Below, one piece after another: positions 16,711-25,511 of a stretch of DNA of 64,000 nt. The first letter of the stretch is position 1; each line of letters starts with the position of its first letter. The notes below the pieces were generated by a model that made no database searches, was not told where the DNA came from, and saw only the letters and a program-made list of their open reading frames with translations. Source of the DNA: Halothiobacillus sp. (lineage in GTDB: Bacteria; Pseudomonadota; Gammaproteobacteria; Halothiobacillales; Halothiobacillaceae); the NCBI GenBank assembly GCA_024635755.1, contig JAGXIF010000007.1, forward strand, positions 1 to 64,000. Reading direction: 5' to 3'. The translations under genes and the position numbers were made by a program.

Positions 16711-18039
16711 CTAGGATTCCCGGCTGGGATCCTGTCCCCTGCTGTTCCAGGAGCCCACGGGCAGGGCTCGCTGGGCCAGGGCCTCGGCATCCTCGTCGAG
16801 ACCGACGACGTGCGAGACGCTCTGCAGCGTGGCCAGATCTCCGCTGACACACGCCTGACGCAGCACCACCGTCGGCTGGTGGATCAGCCGGTTGGTGAGG
16901 GTGTTGGCGAGATAGTCGAGTGCCTCCTGCGGATCTCGTCCCGACTCAATCATCGACCGGGCGCGGGCCACGGTCTCGTCGCGCATCAACTCGGCACGTT
17001 GGCGATAGCTGCGAATCAGCTCGGCACCTGTCTGCAACTGCACCCATTGAAGGAAGTGCTCGACCTGCACGTCGATGATCTCCTCGGCCTGTTCGGCCGC
17101 CTCGCGGCGGCTGCGCTGCCCCTCGTCGATCACCGTCTTGAGATCGTCGACGGTGTACAGGTAGACGTCCTGGAGCTTGCCCACCTGCGGCTCGATGTCG
17201 CGCGGCACGGCGATGTCGACCATGAAGATCGGCCGGCGCTTACGCTCGCGGATCGCCTGCTCGACCGCGCCCTTGCCGAGTACCGGCAGGGAGCTGGCGG
17301 TCGAGGAGATCACGATATCGGCCCGGTGCAGGTGCGCCGGGACGTCGCCCAGACCGATCGCGCTGCCCTCGTACTGCTCGGCGAGCATATGGGCCCGCTC
17401 GATCGACCGGTTGGCGACGATCACGCGCGACAGCCCCGCCGACTGCAGATGGCGAGCACAAAGCTCGATGGTCTCGCCCGCGCCGATCAGCAACGCCGTC
17501 TTTTCCTCCAGCGAGCCGAATATCTGCCGCGCCAGGCTGACGGCGGCAAAGGCCACCGACACCGGCGAGGCGCCGATCTGCGTGTCGGTGCGCACCTGCT
17601 TGGCCACCGCAAAGGTGTTCTGGAACAGGCGGCCAAGTATCGGACCCAGGGCATTGGCGTCCTGGGCCAGCGTGAAGGCATCCTTGATCTGACCGAGGAT
17701 TTGCGGCTCGCCCAGCACCATGGAATCGAGCCCACAGGCCACGCGCATCAGGTGCCGAATCGCGGATTCGTCGGTGTGGGCATAAATGTAGGGGCGCAGC
17801 GATTCGGGCGACAGCTGGTGAAAGGCGGCCAGCCATTCGACCAGGGCGTCGGTCACGCATTCCGAATGCGTGTAGATCTCGGTGCGGTTGCAGGTCGAGA
17901 CGATTGCCGCCTCGCGCGCGCCGCAATCGCCCAGCAGACCTTGCAAAGCGTTCTGCACGCGCTCAGGGCCGAACGCGATGCGCTCGCGCACGTCCACCGG
18001 TGCGGTCTTGTGGTTTACCCCGAATGCGATCAGTGACAT
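16711..18039 (-). CDS. hemA: Glutamyl-tRNA reductase
   Basis: 442 residues from ATG 18039. It reduces Glu-tRNA to glutamate-1-semialdehyde, the first step of C5 heme synthesis; the next enzyme, hemL, lies at 55.4-56.7 kb. Visible: MSLIAFGVNHKTAPVDVRER, the catalytic Cys in IVSTCNRTEIY, HLMRVACGLDSMVLGEPQIL, and the NADPH domain LIGAGETIELCARHL. The C-terminal dimerisation helices are complete. A GTG 21 nt upstream is in frame but has no better ribosome-binding site. A perfect TATAAT ends 6 nt before the ATG (see the promoter entry). Confidence 0.95.
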   Translation of the reverse strand: MSLIAFGVNHKTAPVDVRERIAFGPERVQNALQGLLGDCGAREAAIVSTCNRTEIYTHSECVTDALVEWLAAFHQLSPESLRPYIYAHTDESAIRHLMRVACGLDSMVLGEPQILGQIKDAFTLAQDANALGPILGRLFQNTFAVAKQVRTDTQIGASPVSVAFAAVSLARQIFGSLEEKTALLIGAGETIELCARHLQSAGLSRVIVANRSIERAHMLAEQYEGSAIGLGDVPAHLHRADIVISSTASSLPVLGKGAVEQAIRERKRRPIFMVDIAVPRDIEPQVGKLQDVYLYTVDDLKTVIDEGQRSRREAAEQAEEIIDVQVEHFLQWVQLQTGAELIRSYRQRAELMRDETVARARSMIESGRDPQEALDYLANTLTNRLIHQPTVVLRQACVSGDLATLQSVSHVVGLDEDAEALAQRALPVGSWNSRGQDPSRES

Positions 18040-18045
18040 GACGGA

Positions 18046-18051
18046 ATTATA
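18046..18051 (-). promoter_or_regulatory. TATAAT -10 element abutting the hemA start
   Basis: On the minus strand TATAAT is followed by TCCGTC and the hemA ATG. Transcription from it would begin at or next to the start codon, giving a leaderless mRNA, consistent with the lack of a Shine-Dalgarno sequence. The -35 position (about 18069-18074) shows no TTGACA-like hexamer, so the call is tentative. Confidence 0.4.
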
Positions 18052-18090
18052 GCCTCGCACGCCCCGGTTTGACGATCCCCGCCGTACACA

Positions 18091-18927
18091 CTAGCGACGC
18101 GAGCCGAATCGCCCGGCACCGAGCCGACGCCCCCAGCGGCCGGGCCAATATCGCAGCGTGCCGAGAAAAAGGGCCACCACGCCGATCAGCGCCACCAGCC
18201 AGTTCGCCCAGAACCCCTGCGGGTAGCCAACATCCACCCAGGGGGCGCCCAGAGCACATACAGCACAGACGAACACCGCGACCGGCACCGGCCAGCGGGC
18301 GTGACGGGCCGCCGGCCAGCGACCGACCAACCAGACGGCCGCCACCACCGATGCCAATCCGACGATTGCCCCGGCCAGTACGTCGGTGGGCCAGTGCACT
18401 CCGGCCGCCATACGCGAAATGCCCATCAGCGAGGCGATCAGCAATATCAGGACCGCGACAGGCAGCCGCGGCCTGAGCCCCAGGATCAGCACCCCGGCTG
18501 CGGTGAAGGCGGTGACCGTGTGCCCGGAGGGAAACGCCTTCGAATGAATCGCATGGCCGATCAGATGGAAGGCGCCCGGCTCGTAGACGCCCGGCGGGCG
18601 GGCGATATCCAGCAACGGTTTGAGGCTGTGGGTGATCAAGGTGGCAATAATGGCAGCGAACAGCATCAGGATGGCCAGACGCGGCTTCCACAATACGAAC
18701 GGCAGCATCAGTCCCAATGTCAGCCAGGTATCGGCCAGGGCATTGAGTCCGGCCCAGAAAGGCACGGTCGGCTCGATACCGCCAAGGGCGTTGAAGTGGT
18801 GGAACAAATCCTCGCGGGCGCCGGGCCAGGCAAACACGACGACCATCAGGGCCAGGGCCGTGAGGACGAAGGCCAGCAGCAACTGGTCCAGTGCATCCGA
18901 TTCGCGCAAGGGGTGGGGGTAGCTCAC
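18091..18927 (-). CDS. PAP2-family membrane lipid phosphatase
   Basis: 278 residues with several membrane helices. All three PAP2 motifs are present: KPLLDIARPP, then KAFPSGHTVTAF with the catalytic His, then SRMAAGVHWPTDVLAG. Such enzymes dephosphorylate phosphatidate, undecaprenyl diphosphate or lipid A at the outer face of the inner membrane. The start overlaps the stop of the GT2 gene (ATGA), so a role in recycling or trimming the polyprenyl or lipid substrate used with that glycosyltransferase is likely (inference). Confidence 0.92.
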   Translation of the reverse strand: MSYPHPLRESDALDQLLLAFVLTALALMVVVFAWPGAREDLFHHFNALGGIEPTVPFWAGLNALADTWLTLGLMLPFVLWKPRLAILMLFAAIIATLITHSLKPLLDIARPPGVYEPGAFHLIGHAIHSKAFPSGHTVTAFTAAGVLILGLRPRLPVAVLILLIASLMGISRMAAGVHWPTDVLAGAIVGLASVVAAVWLVGRWPAARHARWPVPVAVFVCAVCALGAPWVDVGYPQGFWANWLVALIGVVALFLGTLRYWPGRWGRRLGAGRFGSRR

Positions 18928-19964
18928 GATCGATCCTCGTCGACGGTGGACCTGTCGCCGCGGGCGGTACGCGGCATATGGAAGGCATCGTGTTCCCCGG
19001 CCAGGTCAAAGCGCGCCGGCAGGTGATAGGTCCGCACGTTCCGGGATTCGTAATAAGTGCGCGACAGCATTTCGGAAAGCACGCCGGTGGTCAGCATCTG
19101 CACGCCGATCAGGATGAAGAGGATCGACACCAGCAGCAGCGGACGATCGCCGATGTCATGGCCCAGGAGTTTTTCGACAAACAGGTAGAACATGCCCAGT
19201 CCGCCGAGCAGGCCGAACCCCGTGCCCAGCAGCCCGAAGAAGTGCGCCGGGCGCGCCGAAAACCGCATAAAGAAGTAGACGCTGATCAGATCGATCACCA
19301 CCCGGAAGGTGCGCGACAGCCCATACTTCGAGGTGCCGGCGATGCGGGGGTGGTGCGTGACCTCTTCCTCGGCGATGCGGCTGGGGGCGGTCTGCGTGGC
19401 CAGCCAGGCGGGGATGAAACGGTGCATCTCCCCATACAGGCGCACCCCCTTGATCACCTCGGCACGGAAGACCTTGAGGCTGCAACCGTAATCGTGCAGG
19501 TTCACTCCGGTCAGGCGTCGAATCAACCGGTTGGCCAGCCAGGACGGCACCTTGCGCACCCAGTTGTCCTTGCGATCCCGCCGCCAGCCGGCCACCAGGT
19601 CCAGGTCTTCCTGGAGCAAGCGATCGACCATGCGCGGGATGTCGATGGGGTCGTTCTGCAGATCCCCGTCCATGGTGACGATCACCTCCCCGCGCGCCAG
19701 GTCGATGCCGGCCTGCATGGCAGCCGTCTGGCCGAAGTTGCGGGTCAGCGGGATCGGGCGAACATGCGTGCCGTATGCCTCGCGGGCCTTCTTGATCTCC
19801 GCGACCGTCGCATCGGAGGAGCCGTCATCCACCAGCAAGAGCTCCCAGGCTGCGGTATAGTCGGCGAGCGCCGCATGCACTCTTTCCACCAGGGGGGCGA
19901 CGTTGTCCTGCTCGTTGAACATCGGCACGACGATGGACACCGGCGCGGCTAGCTTGCTCGTCAT
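18924..19964 (-). CDS. Family 2 glycosyltransferase, ArnC/DPM1-like, membrane anchored
   Basis: 346 residues from ATG 19964, with AGGGGTG upstream; a GTG at 19976 is less likely. N-terminal GT2 domain: VSIVVPMFNEQDNVAPLVER, LLLVDDGSSDATVAEI, MQAGIDLARGEVIVTMDGDL (DxD in MDGDLQND), then the VAGWRRDRKDNW segment. Two C-terminal membrane helices follow (HFFGLLGTGFGLLGGLGMFY). This group moves a sugar from a nucleotide to undecaprenyl phosphate on the cytoplasmic face. The partner GT39 enzyme at 9.4-11 kb could use the product. It is first in a coupled unit with the PAP2 gene. Confidence 0.92.
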   Translation of the reverse strand: MTSKLAAPVSIVVPMFNEQDNVAPLVERVHAALADYTAAWELLLVDDGSSDATVAEIKKAREAYGTHVRPIPLTRNFGQTAAMQAGIDLARGEVIVTMDGDLQNDPIDIPRMVDRLLQEDLDLVAGWRRDRKDNWVRKVPSWLANRLIRRLTGVNLHDYGCSLKVFRAEVIKGVRLYGEMHRFIPAWLATQTAPSRIAEEEVTHHPRIAGTSKYGLSRTFRVVIDLISVYFFMRFSARPAHFFGLLGTGFGLLGGLGMFYLFVEKLLGHDIGDRPLLLVSILFILIGVQMLTTGVLSEMLSRTYYESRNVRTYHLPARFDLAGEHDAFHMPRTARGDRSTVDEDRS

Positions 19965-20089
19965 GGCGTGAAACACCCCTGGTCGACTGGATGGATGACA
20001 CGGTGGTCTAAGGTGGCCGCAGTGTACGGCACAACCCGGCGTGTCCGCCAGTCATGCCCGACGTGACGGCATCCCCGTGTGTGCGCCCT

Positions 20090-20108
20090 GTTCAATCTTT
20101 CATTGAAC
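20090..20108. repeat. Inverted repeat GTTCAAT-CTTTC-ATTGAAC
   Basis: A perfect 7-bp inverted repeat with a 5-nt centre lies in the 300-nt divergent gap between the GT2 gene and the GGDEF-EAL gene. It could be an operator or part of a terminator, but has no T-run. Nothing else in the gap can be assigned. Confidence 0.4.
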
Positions 20109-20264
20109 CGTAATGCTTGACGCGATCCGTCCGCCCCACGACCATCTCGCCTGAATGATGCAGGACTGCAGCCGACCATTCATATTCCGTGTCGAGCACG
20201 TCACCACACCCCGGACGGCCTACATTGGCGCCCGGAGTGACCTGCCCGCCAAGGACACGACCTG

Positions 20265-23200
20265 ATGCACGAGGAGCCATTGCCCCACGCCCCCCCCTTC
20301 GATGATGTCCTCGCTCGTCTGGAAGCGTTTGCCGAACGAATGGGAAACCGGCTGGCGCGCGACGAGGCCATGACCGCCGTGTTGGAGGCTGCAGCCACCT
20401 GCTTTCCATCACTCACTCGGTCGGCAGTGTTCAGCAGCGCCGATGGCAACCTGATCGCGGCGACGCAGGATTTCGACATTGCCCTGCTGCCGCAAGGCGA
20501 TGCCGATCTGCACTCGATCGAACAGGTGGAGGACCAACTGGTCCTGCATAGCCTGGGCGCAGACCAGCCCGAAACGGGCTATTGGGCCATCGAAATCACC
20601 GGCGGCCTCCCCGCCGACCCCGTGCGCGACGCCGTCTTGGGACTACTCCACCGCCTGTTCGGTAGCGGCCGTCCCGATGCCGCTCGCCTGGAACGCGTGC
20701 GGCGCGGGCAGGTCGAGCGCCTCGAACGCGACCAGGCCCTGATGCAGTCACTGCTGGCCCAGATCGACACCCTCATCATGGCCGGGGACGTGGAGGATAT
20801 GCTCGCGGTGGTCTGCACCCAGCTGGTGGAGACGGGGCTGTTTCTCTGTGCCTGGGTCGCCGGTAGTCGCGGGGACCTCTCGCCGCTGGCCAGCGGGGGC
20901 GACAGCGAGTTGATCGACCATCCCTCCACCGAGGCCCACCAAGCCCTGAGGGAAGGATTCCGCCGTGCAGAGGCCTTGGTGCAAGCCAAGCACAGCATTG
21001 TCTTCGATGAACATATCGCGGCCCCGTTCGCCAGCCAGAGCTGGTTCGACACGCCACCGATGGCCGCGCTGATCCCATTGTCGCGCCATGATCGGTTGTG
21101 GGCGTTCCTGGTCGTGGTGGCCGCTTGCGAAGAGGATCTCGATCAGCAGGTCACCGACGTCCTGATCCACTTGAGTGACCTCGTCAATCGCAGCCTCGAA
21201 CAGCTAGACCTGCGCGAATGGCTCGACGAGGAACAGCGGCGCAACACCTACCTGGCCTACCACGATCCGCTGACCAACCTGGCCAACCGCCGGGCGGTGG
21301 ATGCCGAATTGCCCAAGGCCATGGGGCGCGCCGACCGGCATCAACAGATGCTGGCAATCGTGCTGCTCGATCTGGACGACTTCAAACCGATCAATGATCG
21401 CTACGGCCATGCCGCCGGCGACGAGATGCTGATGACGGTGGCCAAGCGGCTGAAATCGGCGATTCGGGACACCGACACCGCCGCACGCCTCGGCGGGGAT
21501 GAATTTCTGCTGATACTCGAGGACATCGAAGCCGATGCCGGGCTGGCGCGGGTTCTCAACCGCCTATCGCACACCATCCGCAAGCCGATCCTGCTCGAGG
21601 ACGGCCTTGAGCTGCATGCCAACGGCTCGATCGGTGTCACCCGCTACCCGCTGGACAATGGCAATTCGGAACAGCTGATCCGCAACGCCGACGCCGCGCT
21701 CTATTCGGCCAAGAACAACAAGGCCCAGCGGACGCAAGACTGGGTTATATGGCAGGAGAGTACGCCGAACGACGGGCCCGAGCCCCATCACGCCTCAGAC
21801 GAACTAGCCCCCTACGGCCCGGAGGCAAAGGCACTCCTCGAACCCATCCAGCCGGAGATCGAGGCGCTGACCGACGAGTTCATCGAACGCTTTCACCAGG
21901 AACTGACCCAGCACGAATCGGTCCGACGCGTCATCAAGCACCTCTCGTCGGAGGAATACCAGGTTCTCAAGCGGGAACAGGCCGACCACCTCCACTTTTT
22001 GCTCGCCCCGGGGCTCGATCAGGAGGCGCACGCCAATCACGCCCGCCACGTCGGCTACATCAGCGCCCTCGCCGGGGTTTCGCCCAGCAACCTGGTGCGG
22101 GCGATCACGGTGTACATGCACGAGTTCAACCAGACGTTCAATCGGGCCCATCTCAACCAGCGCCACCAGAACCGACTCGAGCGGGTCTTCACCGAGCGGT
22201 TGAGCCGCGAGCTCTCACACCAGCTGGATGCCGGCCAATCGGTGGGCGACGAGTACCAGGGCGCCCTGACCGTGATCGACGAGCGCCGGCGCCGGGAACA
22301 CAACTGGCCCGACTTCAACGAACACCTGCTCGACACCCTGATCGGCCTGCCGGGCATCGCGGGGGTTTCGATTCTGTCACCCGACGGCGACGGACGCTTT
22401 GTCGCCAACTACAGCGAAGGTCTCGACCCGTTTGCCGTTCCCGCCGAGCGTGACACACGCCCGACGCTGGACCTCAATCTCCTCGGGGCCGATCACCCCG
22501 TGTCGCGCGCCTACCGGTTGGCACAGCTGGAGCAGATCGAGAACTACGCGGTGGGCGAACGCTGGCTGCCGTGGCGCGCCCAGGCCCAGACGACAGACAT
22601 TCGTACCACCACCGCCATCCCCATCCTCGGAAATCGCGACCAACCGATCGCCGTGATCTGTCTGCACGGCCACATTGCCGGAATGTTTGACAACCCCCTG
22701 ATCAGCGGTTTCTGCGTTCAGCTCATGGCCCTGGTCAGCCAGGCGTGGCGGCAAATTCGCAGCCCGGCGGCCCTGCTCTATGCCAAGGGCGACTACGACC
22801 GCTGGCGTCAGGCCTTCTACGATGACGGCCTGGAGATGATCTTCCAGCCGGTGATCGACGTTCAGACCGGCCGACTGACCACCCTCGAGGCCCTGGCGCG
22901 CTTGTTCCTGCCCGACGGCGAAATGATCATGCCCAACATGTTCATTCCCTGGCTCAACGACAGCCAGGTCATGCGGCTGTTCGAGGTCGGCCTGGAGCAG
23001 TCGTTACAGTGCCTGCACGACTGCGAGACCCACGACGGCCGGCAGTTGTCGGTGGCCATCAACCTGCCGGTCAACGTACTCATCGATCCGGCCACTCCCG
23101 GCCACATCCAGGCAGCACTCGACCGCCATGGCATCAGCCCCCACCGGGTCACGCTGGAGTTGCTGGAACAGGGCGACACCGGCTTCGAGCCGGGCGAATT

Positions 23201-23876
23201 GGCCAAGCCCATGGATCGCATCGGGGCCATCGGCGTGAGGCTTGCCATGGACGATCTGGGTTCCGGTTACAACAACCTGCTGCGCTTGCGCAGCCTGCCC
23301 TTCTCCACGGTCAAGATCGACCAAGGCATGGTCCGGGCGGCACAGAACGAACCCGGCCGCGTGCTTACCTTCATTGCCTCGATGATCCAGATGGCCCACG
23401 CCCTCGAACTGCAGACCGTGGTCGAGGGACTCGAGACCCTCGATTTGATCGAGGCCACCTCCCTGCTCGGCGGCCAGCTCGGGCAGGGTTATGCCATCGC
23501 CCGCCCGCTGCGCAAACACGATCTGCTGACATGGATGGACCAGTTCGATTTCGGCATCGATCCGAGCCGACCGACGACGCCACTGGGCGCCATGGCCGCA
23601 CTGTGGGGGCTTCGCGCCCTCGGTCGGGATCACCTGGAGCATTCTGCTCGGCACCATCAACTGCGGGTCGCGGCCTCGCACTGGGCGACCGAACACCTCG
23701 ACACCCAACGCGCGCTGGCCACCGACATCCTGTCGATGTTCCAGCAGTTCCGCGAGGGCAACCTGGGACACGATGCCCGTGATCGGCGTCTGAACGAACT
23801 GATGCAGGCGCTGGACCGGATGATCCGCGACCAGGCGGGCCTCGAGGCGCCTGTCAGCAACGCGCTGGACGCCTGA
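20265..23876 (+). CDS. GAF-GGDEF-globin-like-GAF-EAL c-di-GMP protein
   Basis: 1203 residues, no membrane helix. Order: N-terminal region and GAF-like domain (about 150-320); GGDEF domain with intact RLGGDEF (409-413) and an I-site RDTD exactly five residues before it; a globin-like sensor (about 516-648, with HVGYISALAGVSPSNLVRAI); a second GAF-like domain (about 680-830); an EAL domain (842-1095) with TLEALARL, the metal-site pair in MDDLGSGYNNL, KIDQGM and VVEGLET; and an unassigned helical tail of about 108 residues. Both c-di-GMP synthesis and hydrolysis residues look complete. The tail overlaps the convergent gene by 23 bases. Confidence 0.93.
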   Translation: MHEEPLPHAPPFDDVLARLEAFAERMGNRLARDEAMTAVLEAAATCFPSLTRSAVFSSADGNLIAATQDFDIALLPQGDADLHSIEQVEDQLVLHSLGADQPETGYWAIEITGGLPADPVRDAVLGLLHRLFGSGRPDAARLERVRRGQVERLERDQALMQSLLAQIDTLIMAGDVEDMLAVVCTQLVETGLFLCAWVAGSRGDLSPLASGGDSELIDHPSTEAHQALREGFRRAEALVQAKHSIVFDEHIAAPFASQSWFDTPPMAALIPLSRHDRLWAFLVVVAACEEDLDQQVTDVLIHLSDLVNRSLEQLDLREWLDEEQRRNTYLAYHDPLTNLANRRAVDAELPKAMGRADRHQQMLAIVLLDLDDFKPINDRYGHAAGDEMLMTVAKRLKSAIRDTDTAARLGGDEFLLILEDIEADAGLARVLNRLSHTIRKPILLEDGLELHANGSIGVTRYPLDNGNSEQLIRNADAALYSAKNNKAQRTQDWVIWQESTPNDGPEPHHASDELAPYGPEAKALLEPIQPEIEALTDEFIERFHQELTQHESVRRVIKHLSSEEYQVLKREQADHLHFLLAPGLDQEAHANHARHVGYISALAGVSPSNLVRAITVYMHEFNQTFNRAHLNQRHQNRLERVFTERLSRELSHQLDAGQSVGDEYQGALTVIDERRRREHNWPDFNEHLLDTLIGLPGIAGVSILSPDGDGRFVANYSEGLDPFAVPAERDTRPTLDLNLLGADHPVSRAYRLAQLEQIENYAVGERWLPWRAQAQTTDIRTTTAIPILGNRDQPIAVICLHGHIAGMFDNPLISGFCVQLMALVSQAWRQIRSPAALLYAKGDYDRWRQAFYDDGLEMIFQPVIDVQTGRLTTLEALARLFLPDGEMIMPNMFIPWLNDSQVMRLFEVGLEQSLQCLHDCETHDGRQLSVAINLPVNVLIDPATPGHIQAALDRHGISPHRVTLELLEQGDTGFEPGELAKPMDRIGAIGVRLAMDDLGSGYNNLLRLRSLPFSTVKIDQGMVRAAQNEPGRVLTFIASMIQMAHALELQTVVEGLETLDLIEATSLLGGQLGQGYAIARPLRKHDLLTWMDQFDFGIDPSRPTTPLGAMAALWGLRALGRDHLEHSARHHQLRVAASHWATEHLDTQRALATDILSMFQQFREGNLGHDARDRRLNELMQALDRMIRDQAGLEAPVSNALDA

Positions 23877-24771
23877 TGGCAAGCGAGATTACCGCGGCGA
23901 GCAGCGCCGTACCCAGCACGAACAGATGCAGGTTGACGGCTGCCGCCACCAGCGCCTTGGTGTCGTCGACAAACGGCCCGATCAACAGCGCCACACCCGC
24001 CTCGTACGTGCCGAATCCGCCCGGCGCGTGGACGGGCAGCACCGTGGTCAGGTCCCCGCCGATCGCGCCGACCACCCCCTGAAAGAAACTCACTGGCGCC
24101 AGCGCGGCGAGCACCCAACCCAGCGCGCAGAGCTTGATCAGCCAGTTGGCCCAGGTCCAGAACAGGGTGCCGAGAAACAGGCGGGGATGGTCCGGGAGGC
24201 TTTCAAGGATCTCCACCAGCCGGTCTTGCCAGCCATTACTGCGGCCCTTCAGACGAGCGTGCAACCAGTGGCGCAAAACGTAAACGCCCAGGGGCGAGAC
24301 CAGCAGCAGGACAAAGACCGCGACCCAACCGGCCGCCAGACCCAGCAGCATTCCGGCGGCCAGCAGGCCGATCAGGACCACCACCTGCAGGTCGAGCAGG
24401 CGAAACCACAGCAGCACCGGCACGCTCTGCATCGGCGACAGGCCGTAGTAGCGGCGCATCAGCAGCGGGAAGGACAGCTCGCCCGAGCGCATCGGCAGCA
24501 GATTGTTCATCAGGTTGTGCCAGCTCGACAGGCGAAGCGTGGGCCAGAATTCCCCGGCCAGGCGGGCGCGGAAATAGCGGGTGATCCGCAGGGTCCGCAC
24601 CACATAGCTGGCAAGCATCAGCAGCAAGGCGACCAACAACGCCGCCGGATCGATCGCCAGCCAGGGCGCGACCAGCCGCTGCGGCCCCACCCACGCCACC
24701 ACCCCGACGATCAGGGCGATCACCGCCAGCCAGCCGATCGCCATCATCCCCCGGCGGGCCGTGACACTCAC
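23854..24771 (-). CDS. YbhN/LPG-synthase-type flippase-like membrane protein
   Basis: 305 residues from GTG 24771, with AGGTGATCG upstream. About seven to eight membrane helices and the family motif region SSWHNLMNNLLPMRSGELSF with the Arg and Glu, and near the end HAPGGFGTYEAGVALLIGPF. Homologues include the transmembrane part of MprF and archaeal or bacterial lipid-sugar flippase-like proteins; substrates are mostly unknown. The last 23 bases overlap the end of the convergent GGDEF-EAL gene. Confidence 0.88.
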   Translation of the reverse strand: MSVTARRGMMAIGWLAVIALIVGVVAWVGPQRLVAPWLAIDPAALLVALLLMLASYVVRTLRITRYFRARLAGEFWPTLRLSSWHNLMNNLLPMRSGELSFPLLMRRYYGLSPMQSVPVLLWFRLLDLQVVVLIGLLAAGMLLGLAAGWVAVFVLLLVSPLGVYVLRHWLHARLKGRSNGWQDRLVEILESLPDHPRLFLGTLFWTWANWLIKLCALGWVLAALAPVSFFQGVVGAIGGDLTTVLPVHAPGGFGTYEAGVALLIGPFVDDTKALVAAAVNLHLFVLGTALLAAVISLAIRRPARC

Positions 24772-24986
24772 CGATCACCTCGCGGCGGGCAAGCCGTGGA
24801 AACGAGTGCACCCGCTTTGGGCGCCTCAAGGTATTTGGGCATAATGTTCGATTGCTCCATCAAATTCACGGGCACCATCCCATGGTTTCTCGGCCGGGTC
24901 ACGGGTCGCGATGGACGACGCACAGCATAGCGGCCGGTGACCACCGGACCGAAAGACAACCGAGCGAGACCACGACAAAGGGCGCC

Positions 24987-25439
24987 ATGAGCGAGATTGT
25001 ATTCCACCTGATCGACGACACGGCCGACGATGCCTTCTGGTATTTTGCCGCCGAGCTGTGCGCGCAGACGGTGGACGAATCGCGTCCCGCCTACGTGGTC
25101 TGCGCCAATCTCGCCCATGTCGACGGCTTTGACGACTACCTCTGGGCGTATCGCGGCGATCGCTTCGTGCCACACACGGCCGACCCGGAGGACGCGGTGT
25201 ACGCACCCATATTCATTGGCTGTGACCCGGAGGCCGGCGGCTTTGCCCACGTCATCAACCTCGCCGGGGCCCAGATCTCGCGCGCGGGTGAGCGTGAGCG
25301 CATCGACGAGGTCGTACCTCCGGGAGAAGAATCACGCCAACAAGCCCGCAGTCGCTGGCGCGACTACAAGAGCCAGGGCGCCAAAATACGGCACCAGACC
25401 ATCACCTCGGTGCGTGAAACCGACCCGACCTCGGGCTGA
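24987..25439 (+). CDS. holC: DNA polymerase III chi subunit
   Basis: 150 residues from ATG 24987; a longer frame upstream lacks family similarity. Chi links the clamp loader (through psi) to single-strand-binding protein. Typical features: an N-terminal FHLIDDTADDAFWYFAAEL core, AYVVCANLAHVDGFDDYLW (the segment that helps hold the SSB tail), and FVPHTADPEDAVYAPIFIG. The basic C-terminal tail (RSRWRDYKSQGAKIRHQ) is longer than usual. It lies 72 nt before valS on the same strand, the normal holC-valS pairing. Confidence 0.93.
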   Translation: MSEIVFHLIDDTADDAFWYFAAELCAQTVDESRPAYVVCANLAHVDGFDDYLWAYRGDRFVPHTADPEDAVYAPIFIGCDPEAGGFAHVINLAGAQISRAGERERIDEVVPPGEESRQQARSRWRDYKSQGAKIRHQTITSVRETDPTSG

Positions 25440-25511
25440 CCCGTCCCGGCATCCCGTCTTGCGGCGCAACAAGCCCGCTTTCCCCCATTTGTTTAAAAGA
25501 TCAAGAACGGC

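Noticed and set aside
15343-18036. 897-codon open frame on the plus strand
   Set aside because: It lies antisense to prmC, prfA and hemA, which have clear families and catalytic motifs. High GC keeps the opposite strand free of stops; the product has no recognisable domain.
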